A DNA stretch of 34,292 nt. Origin: Terriglobales bacterium (GTDB lineage: Bacteria; Acidobacteriota; Terriglobia; Terriglobales; Acidobacteriaceae). Made by a program: the position numbers and the translations under genes. The notes beneath the pieces were generated by a model that was not told the DNA's origin, made no database searches, and saw only the letters and a list, made by a program, of their open reading frames with translations. The stretch is from NCBI GenBank assembly GCA_025980765.1, contig JAICXB010000039.1, forward strand, positions 1-34,292, read 5' to 3'. Each line of letters starts with the position of its first letter. Position 1 is the stretch's first letter. Positions 7,983 to 16,288 of this stretch are shown here, one piece after another.

Positions 7983-8368
7983 GACGGTGGGCCCCCTGCT
8001 ATATGCGTAAACTTATATCAGCTACTGCTTTCACTTCAATCACCTAAAACAACAAATAACTTAAGAAGCAGTAGTAAAGCCTCTGGAAAAGTGGACATTT
8101 ATGGAGAAATCGCCACAGTCGCCTGCGCCTGGCCGGCCCTGATTTAGAAAACCTGGCCGGAGAAGAGGTCCGGCGCTGTATCGCCGGGAAGCTGGCTGCT
8201 GAAGAAGCGGGAAAGTCCGAATCTTCAAGACTGCGTCCACAGGGGCAGAGGTGGAAGAAGTGGCTGCAAGGTGGAAAAGCGAAGCCGAGCGCGATTTCAC
8301 GCGAACTAGAGTGAGGCGCGTAATCCACAAACAAACCGCTGAGGTCAGAACACAGGGTGCAATGATTT
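7983..8368. other. Leader and upstream region of dnaN, no gene seen
   Basis: No supported gene lies here; the frames crossing it are low-similarity and partly encode repeat DNA. It contains the dnaN promoter and a 9-base inverted repeat, CTACTGCTT at 8022-8030 with AAGCAGTAG at 8066-8074, which overlaps and brackets the -35 side. A single DnaA-box-like 9-mer (TAATCCACA, 8321-8329, one mismatch to TTATCCACA) is present. One box is not evidence for an origin. Confidence 0.6.
8012..8039 (-). promoter_or_regulatory. Predicted sigma70 promoter of dnaN
   Basis: Read on the - strand, TTGAAG (8039-8034) is followed after 16 bases by TATAAG (8017-8012). Transcription would start near 8005. An inverted repeat with 9-base arms surrounds the -35 side (8022-8030 and 8066-8074) and could bind a regulator. 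Confidence 0.55.
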
Positions 8369-8451
8369 CGTAATTGGGCAATTTGGTAATCGGGGTAATT
8401 GAACCCAAATCGCACAATTACGAAATTCCCCGATTACACAATTCCCCGATT
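8369..8451. repeat. Period-8 inverted repeat, GTAATT word family
   Basis: The left arm 8369-8400 has four 8-base units (CGTAATTG, GGTAATCG type). The right arm 8412-8451 has five inverted units (ACGAAATT, CCCCGATT type). The element ends one base before the DUF6496 stop codon (8453-8455). The same word family recurs at 8783 and 23261. Confidence 0.88.
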
Positions 8452-8452
8452 C

Positions 8453-8719
8453 CTATGCTGCTTTCTTGTGCGATGAGCTGCTCTTTTTGGGCGGAACTTT
8501 CTTGCCTTCGCGGCGCGCTTCCGATAATCCGATGGCAATCGCCTGTTTGCGGCTCTTCACCTTCTTGCCGCTGCGGCCGGATTTCAGCTTGCCACGCTTG
8601 AACTCGTGCATTTCACGTCCAACGGTTTTGCTGGCGCCGCGACTGTATTTGCGTCCGGAAGATTTTCGCTTGCTTCCCGAACTCTTGCTGCGAGAACTGG
8701 AACGATGTTTGGTTGCCAT
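8453..8719 (-). CDS. DUF6496-type small basic protein
   Basis: This is an 88-residue, strongly basic, Ser/Lys/Arg-rich protein. The N-terminal half is low complexity (SSSRSKSSGSKRKSSGRKYSRG). The second half carries the DUF6496-like block, MHEFKRGKLKSGRSGKKVKSRKQAIAIGLSEARREG read in pieces: MHEFKRGKLKSG, then KVKSRKQAIAIGLSEAR. A Lys/Ser/His tail follows. Proteins with this block are short, widespread and uncharacterised; the composition resembles histone H1-like tails, so nucleic-acid binding is a guess. ATG 8719 has AGGAGG upstream, though at a long spacing of about 13 bases. An extension to 8836 would translate repeat DNA and is rejected. Repeat arrays lie on both sides. Confidence 0.78.
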   Translation of the reverse strand: MATKHRSSSRSKSSGSKRKSSGRKYSRGASKTVGREMHEFKRGKLKSGRSGKKVKSRKQAIAIGLSEARREGKKVPPKKSSSSHKKAA

Positions 8720-8782
8720 AGAAAGAGCTTTGCCTCCTGAAAGTTGAGATTCGGGCGGTGGAGGCGCGGGTTGGAAGCGATT

Positions 8783-8870
8783 GGGTAATTGTGTAATCGG
8801 GTAATTTCGTAATTGAAGGGCTTTTCTGAAGTTCAATTACCCAATTACCAAATTACACAATTACGAAATT

Positions 8871-8873
<3 letters not shown>
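8783..8873. repeat. Period-8 inverted repeat, GTAATT word family, touching the thiC stop
   Basis: The left arm 8783-8814 has four units (GGGTAATT, TCGTAATT type). The right arm 8834-8873 has about five inverted units (CAATTACC, CAATTACG type). The right end overlaps the thiC stop codon at 8871-8873, so the hairpin starts at the stop itself. Confidence 0.88.
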
Positions 8874-10379
<1,506 letters not shown>

Positions 10380-10398
10380 TTATACGCCGGGGGTTTTC

Positions 10399-10535
10399 AC
10401 CACGGAGACACGGAGGCACGGAGAAAGGCGTTTCGGGTTTCGAGTTTCAAGTTTCGGGACAAATCTGCTTTTCGAACTGGCTTTGCCCAAACCTGAAACG
10501 CTTTTCTTCCCCTCCGTGTTCTCCGTGTCTCCGTG
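10399..10535. repeat. Composite nested inverted repeat between thiC and ccmE
   Basis: Outer arms belong to the CACGGAGA family: 10399-10422 (three 8-base units) against 10511-10535 (inverted units, one of nine bases). Between them lies a second, different pair. GTTTCGGG/GTTTCAA words occupy about 10429-10459, with an inverted remnant, CAAACCTGAAACGC, near 10488-10501. Two word families are thus nested, in a region where two genes diverge. Confidence 0.85.
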
Positions 10536-10589
10536 GTGAAAAGGCTTTCCCGCTTGACCCAGGACCCCTGCCGGACTACCCTCTTAAAC

Positions 10590-11033
10590 GTGAATCCTGC
10601 TGGCCGATATCTGCGATTTGGCGCTGCCATCACTGTGATTGTGCTGGCCTTGGCGTATCTCGCGTTCACCGGCATTCAGGAGAGCAAGAGCTACTACGTC
10701 ACCATTGCGGAGCTGCAGGGGATGGGCCCGAAAGCGCAAGCCAAGCGGCTGCGGGTCGCGGGTACGGTGGTTCCCGGCAGCATCCACCGGCAGGGCACCG
10801 GCGCGGATTTCCAGCTCGACGAGAATGGATTGAAGCTTCAGGTCGCTTACCGCGGCTCTGAGCCCCCGCCAGACACCTTCAAAGACAGCTCGCAGGCATT
10901 GGCCGAAGGCAGTTACGGCGCAGATGGCATTTTCCACGCGCAGCAACTTCAGGCCAAGTGCGCGTCAAAGTACGCTCCCGCCAATAAGCAGCCCGCACCG
11001 GCGGCGCCCCCCAAGGGAGCGGCGAAGACCTGA
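10590..11033 (+). CDS. ccmE: Cytochrome c maturation haem chaperone CcmE, CxxxY type
   Basis: CcmE carries haem in the periplasm between the CcmABCD exporter and the CcmF ligase. The 147-residue protein has an N-terminal membrane anchor (FGAAITVIVLALAYLAFTG) followed by the CcmE beta-barrel: YVTIAELQGMG, LRVAGTVVPGSI, FQLDENG, LKLQVAYRGSEPPDTFKD-like, and AEGSYGADGIFHAQQLQAKC. The canonical haem-binding His of the HxxxY motif is replaced by cysteine: C124-A-S-K-Y128. Cys-type CcmE is known from Desulfovibrio and archaea (System I*). I chose GTG 10590. An in-frame GTG at 10533 exists, but its extra residues would come from the repeat upstream. ccmA follows after a repeat and ccmB overlaps ccmA; ccmC, ccmF and ccmH are not in the window. 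Confidence 0.9.
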   Translation: MNPAGRYLRFGAAITVIVLALAYLAFTGIQESKSYYVTIAELQGMGPKAQAKRLRVAGTVVPGSIHRQGTGADFQLDENGLKLQVAYRGSEPPPDTFKDSSQALAEGSYGADGIFHAQQLQAKCASKYAPANKQPAPAAPPKGAAKT

Positions 11034-11050
11034 ACCTGGTGAGGAAAGGC

Positions 11051-11138
11051 GTTTCAGGTTTCAAGTTTCAAGTTTCAAGTAATGCCAGTTGAAACGTAAT
11101 GTTGTCCGGAACTCGAAACTTGAAACCTGAAACTCGAA
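11051..11138. repeat. Period-7 inverted repeat, GTTTCAA word family
   Basis: The left arm 11051-11078 has four 7-base units (GTTTCAG, then GTTTCAA three times). The right arm 11111-11138 has four inverted units (ACTCGAA, ACTTGAA, ACCTGAA, ACTCGAA). Arms are 28 bases and the loop 32. It lies 17 bases after the ccmE stop, inside the ccm operon, and overlaps the N-terminal end of the longest ccmA frame. Confidence 0.9.
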
Positions 11139-11152
11139 ACGCTCTTTCATTC

Positions 11153-11857
11153 TTGACTTCCATTCAGCGTAATTCTGAACTCGCCGTCGTTCTCGAAGGC
11201 ATCAGCAAACTCTTTGGGCGATTTGCCGCGCTGCACGATCTCTCCGCGACATTTCCGGCGGGGCGCTTGTACGCGCTGCTCGGGGAAAACGGCGCGGGCA
11301 AGACCACGCTGCTGCGGATCCTGGCCGGACTCTCTCTGCCTACACGCGGGAAGGTGCGCGTGCTCGGCGGGGTGGACCCGCGGGCGGAACGTGCCCGCAT
11401 TGGATACATGGCACACGCGACGCTGCTTTATGACGAGCTCACCGCGCGCGAGAACCTCGAGTATTTTCGCAGCCTCTATCCCGAGCGGCAGAAGATGCGC
11501 AATGTCGACGCGCTGCTGGATTCAGTCGGCCTGGCCAGGGTGGATACAAAACGGCGCGTCAGCCAGTATTCGCAAGGTATGAAGCAGCGACTGGCGCTGG
11601 CGCGGGCGATGCTGCAGTCGCCGGAGTTGCTGTTGCTCGACGAGCCGTTCTCGAACGTGGATGTTGCCTCAGTCTCGGCGATGGCCGGATTGCTCGGAGA
11701 CTTGCGCGACCGCGGCGCAACGCTGGTGGTAATCACGCATCAGGCGGAGGCGCTGGCCGGCGTCGCCGATGAGTGGATCACATTGCGTTCGGGAACGATC
11801 ATGAAGCGCGAAGCTTCGCCCGGCGGCAAATCGACATCGATGGGGAACGAGAGATGA
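11153..11857 (+). CDS. ccmA: Haem exporter ATPase CcmA
   Basis: This is the ABC ATPase of the CcmABCD complex that releases holo-CcmE during cytochrome c maturation. It has Walker A at residues 44-52 (GENGAGKTT), a signature loop around S140 ([16 protein letters not shown]), Walker B ending at D163 ([12 protein letters not shown]) and the switch histidine H196 (VITHQ). The length of 234 residues is normal for CcmA. The start is uncertain. TTG 11153 puts the first strand ([17 protein letters not shown]) at the usual place, while ATG 11099 would add 18 residues encoded entirely by the period-7 repeat arm. Neither has a clear Shine-Dalgarno sequence. The stop overlaps the ccmB start by four bases, so the two are coupled. 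A generic ABC ATPase is possible, but the CcmE and CcmB neighbours decide the assignment. Confidence 0.9.
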   Translation: MTSIQRNSELAVVLEGISKLFGRFAALHDLSATFPAGRLYALLGENGAGKTTLLRILAGLSLPTRGKVRVLGGVDPRAERARIGYMAHATLLYDELTARENLEYFRSLYPERQKMRNVDALLDSVGLARVDTKRRVSQYSQGMKQRLALARAMLQSPELLLLDEPFSNVDVASVSAMAGLLGDLRDRGATLVVITHQAEALAGVADEWITLRSGTIMKREASPGGKSTSMGNER

Positions 11858-12528
11858 GCCTGGCGCGCACTCTCGCTCTGCATCTGCGCAAGGACCTGCG
11901 ATTGGAATGGCGGTCGAAAGATGCCGCGAATTCCATGCTGTTCTTTGCACTGCTGGTGGTGGTGATCTTCAGCTTCGCCTTCGATCCACTGGCGGAGGAA
12001 TCGCGGCACATTGCCGGCGGCATTGCGTGGGTGGCGTTCCTGTTCGCCACCATCGTCGCGCTGAACCAGAGCTGGGCACGCGAGCTTCGCAACCAGGTGC
12101 TGGACGCGTTGCGCATCGCACCAGCGCCCGCGAACGCGTTGTTCCTCGGCAAAACCATTGCCAACTTCATTTTTGTTGGGATCGTCGAAGCGCTGATGAC
12201 GCCGGTATTTGTTGTCTTCTACAACCTGCGGGTGGTGGGATCCGGCTGGCAACTGGTGCTCGTGGCCGCACTGGGAACGTGGGCGCTGGTGGTGAATGGA
12301 ACATTCTTCTCCGCGCTCTCGCTGCGCACGCGCAATCGCGAGCTGATGCTGCCATTGATTCTGTTTCCGATATCGCTGCCGGCGCTGCTGGGGATGGTGC
12401 TGGCAACGACCAACATCCTCACCGGCGAGAGATCGCCAGCAGACTGGATCAAGCTGCTCTCGGTGTATGACGTGGTGTTCACCACGGTGTGTCTGCTGCT
12501 ATTTGAGATTGTGCTGAATGCGGAATAG
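11854..12528 (+). CDS. ccmB: Haem exporter permease CcmB
   Basis: CcmB is the membrane partner of CcmA. The 224-residue protein has about six hydrophobic segments and typical CcmB blocks: an N-terminal cytoplasmic stretch (LRKDLRLEWRSKDA), FALLVVVIFSFAFDP, HIAGGIAWVAFLFATIVALNQSW, EVLDALRIAPAP-like (NQVLDALRIAPAPANALFLGK), and a late RELMLPLILFPISLPALLG. ATG 11854 overlaps the ccmA stop (ATGA), with GGGGAACGAGAG upstream. The gene after it is an unrelated hydrolase, so the Ccm operon ends here. CcmC and CcmF would have to lie elsewhere. Confidence 0.93.
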   Translation: MSLARTLALHLRKDLRLEWRSKDAANSMLFFALLVVVIFSFAFDPLAEESRHIAGGIAWVAFLFATIVALNQSWARELRNQVLDALRIAPAPANALFLGKTIANFIFVGIVEALMTPVFVVFYNLRVVGSGWQLVLVAALGTWALVVNGTFFSALSLRTRNRELMLPLILFPISLPALLGMVLATTNILTGERSPADWIKLLSVYDVVFTTVCLLLFEIVLNAE

Positions 12529-12546
12529 ATCAAAAACAACCCCCAA

Positions 12547-12582
12547 CACGGATTGCACGCATTTGACGGATCGCACGGATGA
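12547..12582. repeat. Single-armed period-9 array, CACGGATT word family
   Basis: Four 9-base units (CACGGATTG, CACGCATTT, GACGGATCG, CACGGATGA) start 18 bases after the ccmB stop. No inverted partner is seen before cocE. The word is the same as in the period-10 element at 6681. Confidence 0.75.
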
Positions 12583-12654
12583 TCTTTGCAATTGACGCTT
12601 TCGCCCTGGCCGCGTAATTTCTTCTGTTTCCCACAATTTCATTTTGGAGACCTG

Positions 12655-14574
12655 ATGAAGCACATTTTCTTGCTGTTTCTCCTGTTATTGCCACTTGCCG
12701 TTTTTGCTCAAGAGCAGAAGCCGGAAGAGAAGAAGCCGGAGCCGTTCGACGTGAAGGCGCACTACACGAAATACGAATACCGCATTCCCATGCGCGATGG
12801 CGTGCGGCTCTTCGTTTCGGTGTACGTGCCCAAGGACACGTCGCATCCGTATCCGTTTCTGATGACGCGCACTCCTTACAGCGTCGGCCCGTATGGGGAA
12901 GACCATTACAAGACGCGGCTGGGACCGTCAGAGTCGTTCGATCGCGCGGGATACATCTTTGTGTTTGAAGATGTGCGCGGGCGCTATCAGTCAGAAGGAA
13001 AGTTTGTCGATATGCCGCCGCAATTCGATCGTCCCAGCTCGCCCAAAGATGTGGACGAAAGCACCGACATGTATGACACGGTCGATTGGCTGCTCAAGAA
13101 CGTGCCCAACAACAACGGCAAAGTCGGTATCTGGGGGATTTCGTATCCGGGATTTTATACGTCGGCCAGCATCATCAACTCGCATCCGGCGATCAAGGCG
13201 GCCTCTCCGGAAGCGCCGATGACGAACCTGTTCGAAGGTGATGACGGATATCACGGCGGCGCCTTCATGCTCGACGCCAACTTCGATTTCTACTCGGTCT
13301 TCCGCCCGCGCGGGCAGGAGCTGGAGCTGCCCCCGACCACACCGACGGGACGCAACTTCCATTATGGGACGACCGACGCATACGAATATTTCCTGAAGCA
13401 CTATCCGATTTCCAACCTCGAAGCAATCATCAAGAGCCCGCTCTTCGACGATCAGGCCAACAACGCGGTTTACAACGATTACTGGAATCCGCGCGACGTG
13501 TCGCAGCACATGAAGGGGGTGAAGTGCGCGGTGCTGACCGTGGGCGGATGGTTTGATGCCGAGGACCTGGAAGGACCGTTCCGGACGTATCACGCGATCG
13601 AGAAGAACAATCCTGGAATCTTCAATGCCATTGCGGTTGGGCCGTGGGTACATGGCGGATGGGCGCGGTATGAAGGCAATTCCCTGGGCCGAGTGCAGTT
13701 CAATTCCAACACCGGCGATTTCTATCGCGAGCACATCATCTTTCCCTTTTTCGAACAGTATTTAAAAGGCGAAGGCGACGCCAAGTTGCCGGAAGCCTAC
13801 ATGTTTGAAACCGGGTCTGACGTGTGGCGGGAGTATTCTGCATGGCCTCCGAAGGAGGCGCAGAGCAAGACCCTGTATCTGCACGCAAACGGCAAGCTAT
13901 CGTTCGATGCGCCGGCGGCCGATGAGAAGCCGTATGACGAATATGTGAGCGACCCACATCGGCCGGTGCCATATATCGCTTATGCGGCCACCGGAGTGCC
14001 GCAGGAGTACATGCTCAGCGACCAGCGCTTCGCCGCCCGGCGTCCGGATGTGCTGGTCTATGAAAGCGATCCCCTCACCAGCGATGTGACCTTTGCCGGA
14101 CCGGTGTCCCCGCATCTGCAGATCTCTTCGTCGGGCACCGATTCGGATTTCGTGGTGAAGCTCATCGACGAGTATCCCACCGACTACGATGAGCCGGTTG
14201 CCCGCAATCTCTCGCAATCCCCGCCGACCGACGTGGCCATGCCGGTCGAGAAGATGGGCGACTACGAGATGCTGGTCCGCGGCGAGCCTATGCGGGCGAA
14301 GTTCCGCAACGGATGGGACAATCCGCAGCCACTTACGCCCAATCAGGTGACGCCAGTGAATTATGAAATGCAGGACGTGAACCACACCTTCCGGCGCGGC
14401 CACCGGATCATGATCCAAATCCAGAGCTCATGGTTCCCGCTGGTGGATTTGAATCCGCAGACGTTCACCGACATTCCCAAAGCGAAACTCAGCGATTTCA
14501 AACCGGCCACCGAGCGCGTGTATCACTCGGCAGCGAATGCATCAGGGATTGTGGTGGGAGTGATATCGCGGTAA
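12655..14574 (+). CDS. Secreted CocE/NonD-family alpha/beta hydrolase
   Basis: This 639-residue exported hydrolase belongs to the X-Pro dipeptidyl-peptidase/cocaine esterase family. The start at ATG 12655 has TTTTGGAGACC upstream and gives a signal peptide (MKHIFLLFLLLLPLAVFAQ). The N-terminal alpha/beta fold contains YRIPMRDGVRL, FVFEDVRGRYQSEG and the nucleophile elbow WGISYPG with S163. The other triad residues are D301 (GGWFDAED) and H333 (GPWVHGGW); the 138 and 32 residue spacings match cocaine esterase. The C-terminal jelly-roll domain (about 420-635) includes VSPHLQISSSGTDSDFVVKL and FRRGHRIMIQIQSSWFP. Members cleave acyl amides, esters or peptides such as glutaryl-cephalosporins; the substrate here is unknown. 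It converges on the TPR lipoprotein gene, with a repeat hairpin between the two stops. Confidence 0.92.
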   Translation: MKHIFLLFLLLLPLAVFAQEQKPEEKKPEPFDVKAHYTKYEYRIPMRDGVRLFVSVYVPKDTSHPYPFLMTRTPYSVGPYGEDHYKTRLGPSESFDRAGYIFVFEDVRGRYQSEGKFVDMPPQFDRPSSPKDVDESTDMYDTVDWLLKNVPNNNGKVGIWGISYPGFYTSASIINSHPAIKAASPEAPMTNLFEGDDGYHGGAFMLDANFDFYSVFRPRGQELELPPTTPTGRNFHYGTTDAYEYFLKHYPISNLEAIIKSPLFDDQANNAVYNDYWNPRDVSQHMKGVKCAVLTVGGWFDAEDLEGPFRTYHAIEKNNPGIFNAIAVGPWVHGGWARYEGNSLGRVQFNSNTGDFYREHIIFPFFEQYLKGEGDAKLPEAYMFETGSDVWREYSAWPPKEAQSKTLYLHANGKLSFDAPAADEKPYDEYVSDPHRPVPYIAYAATGVPQEYMLSDQRFAARRPDVLVYESDPLTSDVTFAGPVSPHLQISSSGTDSDFVVKLIDEYPTDYDEPVARNLSQSPPTDVAMPVEKMGDYEMLVRGEPMRAKFRNGWDNPQPLTPNQVTPVNYEMQDVNHTFRRGHRIMIQIQSSWFPLVDLNPQTFTDIPKAKLSDFKPATERVYHSAANASGIVVGVISR

Positions 14575-14603
14575 GGGAGCTTAGGGAGACGGTTAACAGA
14601 AAT

Positions 14604-14703
14604 CGGGTCATCGGGTGATCGGGTCATCGGGTGATGTGAAAAACCGAAATTTAGATGACGTGGTCTTCACTTCACCCGATGACCCGATGGCCCGATCACC
14701 CGG
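14604..14703. repeat. Period-8 inverted repeat between convergent genes, CGGGTGAT family
   Basis: The left arm 14604-14635 has four 8-base units alternating CGGGTCAT and CGGGTGAT. The right arm 14672-14703 has four inverted units (TGACCCGA type). It fills the gap between the cocE-like stop (14574) and the TPR gene stop (14707) and would act on transcripts from both sides, a natural place for a bidirectional terminator. Confidence 0.92.
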
Positions 14704-14706
14704 TTC

Positions 14707-15558
14707 TTATTGCGTGGGTTTGGGTTGTTCCAGAACGATGCCGCCTGGGCCTTGTTGCTTTTCGGCCTTGGCTTTCTTGGTTTCCATCGTCTTCTTCACC
14801 CAATCGTCGGCGGTGGCGAGGTCCTGCTTGCGAGCGTCGGGATCGCCGCATTCCAGGTCGGCCTTCTCGCGATAGAGCAGGTTCAGGTACGCCATGGCGT
14901 CGTCGTAATCCTTGCGAAGCTCGATCGCCTTGTTAAGATCGTCAATGCCTTCCTGCACCTTCTGCTGGTTCTTGTCTTTGATGTCCGCGCAAAGCTTTTT
15001 ATCTTTGATCGGGTCCTCGGGCTTAATGCCCTCCTGGGTCTTCGCGTCCATGCGCGTTTTGTAAGCTTCGGTCCAGTCAATGACGGCGACGGAGTAGTAG
15101 GCTTCAGGATCGCTGGGATCGCTCTTGAGCACCTGTGAGTGATAGTCCCTGGCCTCATCGAGGTACTTGAGCTTGTCCTGCGGACTGGCAGCTCCGCTGG
15201 CCATGTTGAAGTAGAGCGAGGCGATTCCTTTCAGGCTGCCGATGTCTCCAGGCGAGTTATCAAGCTGCTTCTTGAATTCTTCGATTGCCTGGTTGCAGTT
15301 GCGGGTGTTGTCGGGAGTATCGACTCCAGGCACGCACTGCTGCGCGTATGCCGTGGCCAGGTAAAGACGGGCGACGGAAAGTTTCGGGTCGAGGTTCACG
15401 GCATTCTTGAAGTGCTCGATGGCGGCGTCGTATTGCGCGCTGCGATACGACTGCACGCCCTTGTTCAACTGATCGCGGGCCTTCAGCTTGTTACATCCCA
15501 ACCCTGTGAGTGATGTAGCCACAGCTACGACCACCAGCAAACGTGCGCTCTTATTCAT
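14707..15558 (-). CDS. TPR-repeat lipoprotein of the TonB locus
   Basis: This 283-residue protein starts with a membrane-targeting peptide (MNKSARLLVVVAVATSLTGLGC). The Cys would be the lipid-modified residue, although the lipobox (GLGC) is not textbook. TPR-like helices follow: KGVQSYRSAQYDAAIEHFKNAVNLDPKLS is a clear repeat, read in two halves, and a second set is near DEARDYHSQVLKSDPSDPEAYYSVAVIDW. A third is DDLNKAIELRKDYDDAMAYLNLLYREK. TPR proteins are scaffolds for protein contacts. Placed last in tonB-exbB-exbD-exbD order on the same strand, it may be a periplasmic partner of the TonB motor; that role is inferred only from position. Confidence 0.82.
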   Translation of the reverse strand: MNKSARLLVVVAVATSLTGLGCNKLKARDQLNKGVQSYRSAQYDAAIEHFKNAVNLDPKLSVARLYLATAYAQQCVPGVDTPDNTRNCNQAIEEFKKQLDNSPGDIGSLKGIASLYFNMASGAASPQDKLKYLDEARDYHSQVLKSDPSDPEAYYSVAVIDWTEAYKTRMDAKTQEGIKPEDPIKDKKLCADIKDKNQQKVQEGIDDLNKAIELRKDYDDAMAYLNLLYREKADLECGDPDARKQDLATADDWVKKTMETKKAKAEKQQGPGGIVLEQPKPTQ

Positions 15559-15608
15559 TCAGCCTGGAAGCTCCCTCTGACGAGAAACTTGGAATTGTAA
15601 ACGATGAT

Positions 15609-15703
15609 CTGGTCATCGGGTGATCGGGCCATCGGGTGATCTGAACCGCGAACAGCTGATTTTCACTTCACTCGATGATCCGATTGCCCGATCACCCGAT
15701 TGG
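15609..15703. repeat. Period-8 inverted repeat, CGGGTGAT family, at second exbD stop
   Basis: The left arm 15609-15640 has four units, three of them CGGGTGAT/CGGGCCAT. The right arm 15668-15699 has inverted units (TCACTCGA, TGATCCGA, TTGCCCGA, TCACCCGA). The right flank ends within a few bases of the exbD stop codon at 15706, inside the operon before the TPR gene. Confidence 0.9.
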
Positions 15704-15705
15704 TT

Positions 15706-16149
15706 CTACTGTCCCGCTTCGATCTTTGCTGTAATCAGGCCCACCTTCTCGACGCCCGACGAGTGGGCGACGTCGATCACCGTGGCGACATCGGCGAAGG
15801 GGACTTCATCGTCGCCTTTGACGAACATAACCCGTTCGGCGCGGGTCTTGAAGATGTCGGTCAAGCGCTGCTGCAGCGCGTCCCAAGTCACCGGATCCTG
15901 ATTGATCTTGAGTGTCGGCTTTTGTCCGGCCGCGCCCTGGACCACTTGCACGACGATGGTGCGATCATTCGGTTCCTGTTGCTTCGTCTTGTCTTTTGGC
16001 GGTTGCGGAACCAAGGCATCCAGCCCGTGTGGAGTCAGGGGAGTAATGACCATGAAGATGATCAATAAGACTAGCAGGACATCGATCAGCGGGGTTACGT
16101 TCATGTCTGCTGTGGGGCCGTCACCGCCGCCACTCATTGCCATTGCCAT
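15706..16149 (-). CDS. exbD: ExbD/TolR-type protein (second copy)
   Basis: This 147-residue inner-membrane protein has the ExbD plan. A short cytoplasmic start leads to the single transmembrane helix, which carries the proton-path aspartate (NVTPLIDVLLVLLIIFMV). A periplasmic domain follows (residues about 50-147) with DRTIVVQVV, LKINQDPVTWDALQQRL, FVKGDDEVPFADVATVID and GVEKVGLIT. ExbD works with ExbB as the proton-driven motor that powers TonB. ATG 16149 has AAAGGA at nine bases. It is the second of two exbD genes in tandem. The pair differs enough in sequence to suggest two separate roles or a heteromeric ExbD, as in some Bacteroidota and Acidobacteriota. Confidence 0.92.
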   Translation of the reverse strand: MAMAMSGGGDGPTADMNVTPLIDVLLVLLIIFMVITPLTPHGLDALVPQPPKDKTKQQEPNDRTIVVQVVQGAAGQKPTLKINQDPVTWDALQQRLTDIFKTRAERVMFVKGDDEVPFADVATVIDVAHSSGVEKVGLITAKIEAGQ

Positions 16150-16167
16150 AATGAAATCCTTTTTTGA

Positions 16168-16195
16168 GCTACCAGCCGCCAGCTACCAGCTTCCA
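16168..16195. repeat. Single-armed period-7 array, GCTACCA words
   Basis: Four 7-base units (GCTACCA, GCCGCCA, GCTACCA, GCTTCCA) lie just upstream of the second exbD start. No inverted partner was found close by. The word is related to the GCTAGCA family at 532 and 16886. Confidence 0.75.
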
Positions 16196-16213
16196 GCAAG
16201 GCGGGAAAATTTA

Positions 16214-16267
16214 TCATCCCGAGCGAAGCGAACAGCAGATCTCTTGTCCGCCTTGGGCTCGGAATGA
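16214..16267. repeat. Inverted repeat with CGAGCGAAGCG core
   Basis: TCATCCCGAGC (16214-16224) is an 11-base inverted partner of GCTCGGAATGA (16257-16267), with one mismatch. The inside contains CGAAGCGAACAGCAGATCTC. It lies 21 bases past the first exbD stop (16289). I recall similar intergenic sequences with a TCATCCTGAGCGAAGCG core in other bacterial genomes, but cannot name the family. Confidence 0.6.
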
Positions 16268-16288
16268 GGATTCATAATTGCTCTCCCT

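Noticed and set aside
8321..8329. Replication origin upstream of dnaN
   Set aside because: Only one imperfect DnaA box and no AT-rich unwinding region; dnaA is absent.
8044..8415. Gene on the - strand upstream of dnaN (about 120 codons)
   Set aside because: Its start is encoded by the period-8 repeat, there is no ribosome binding site, and the product shows no domain pattern.
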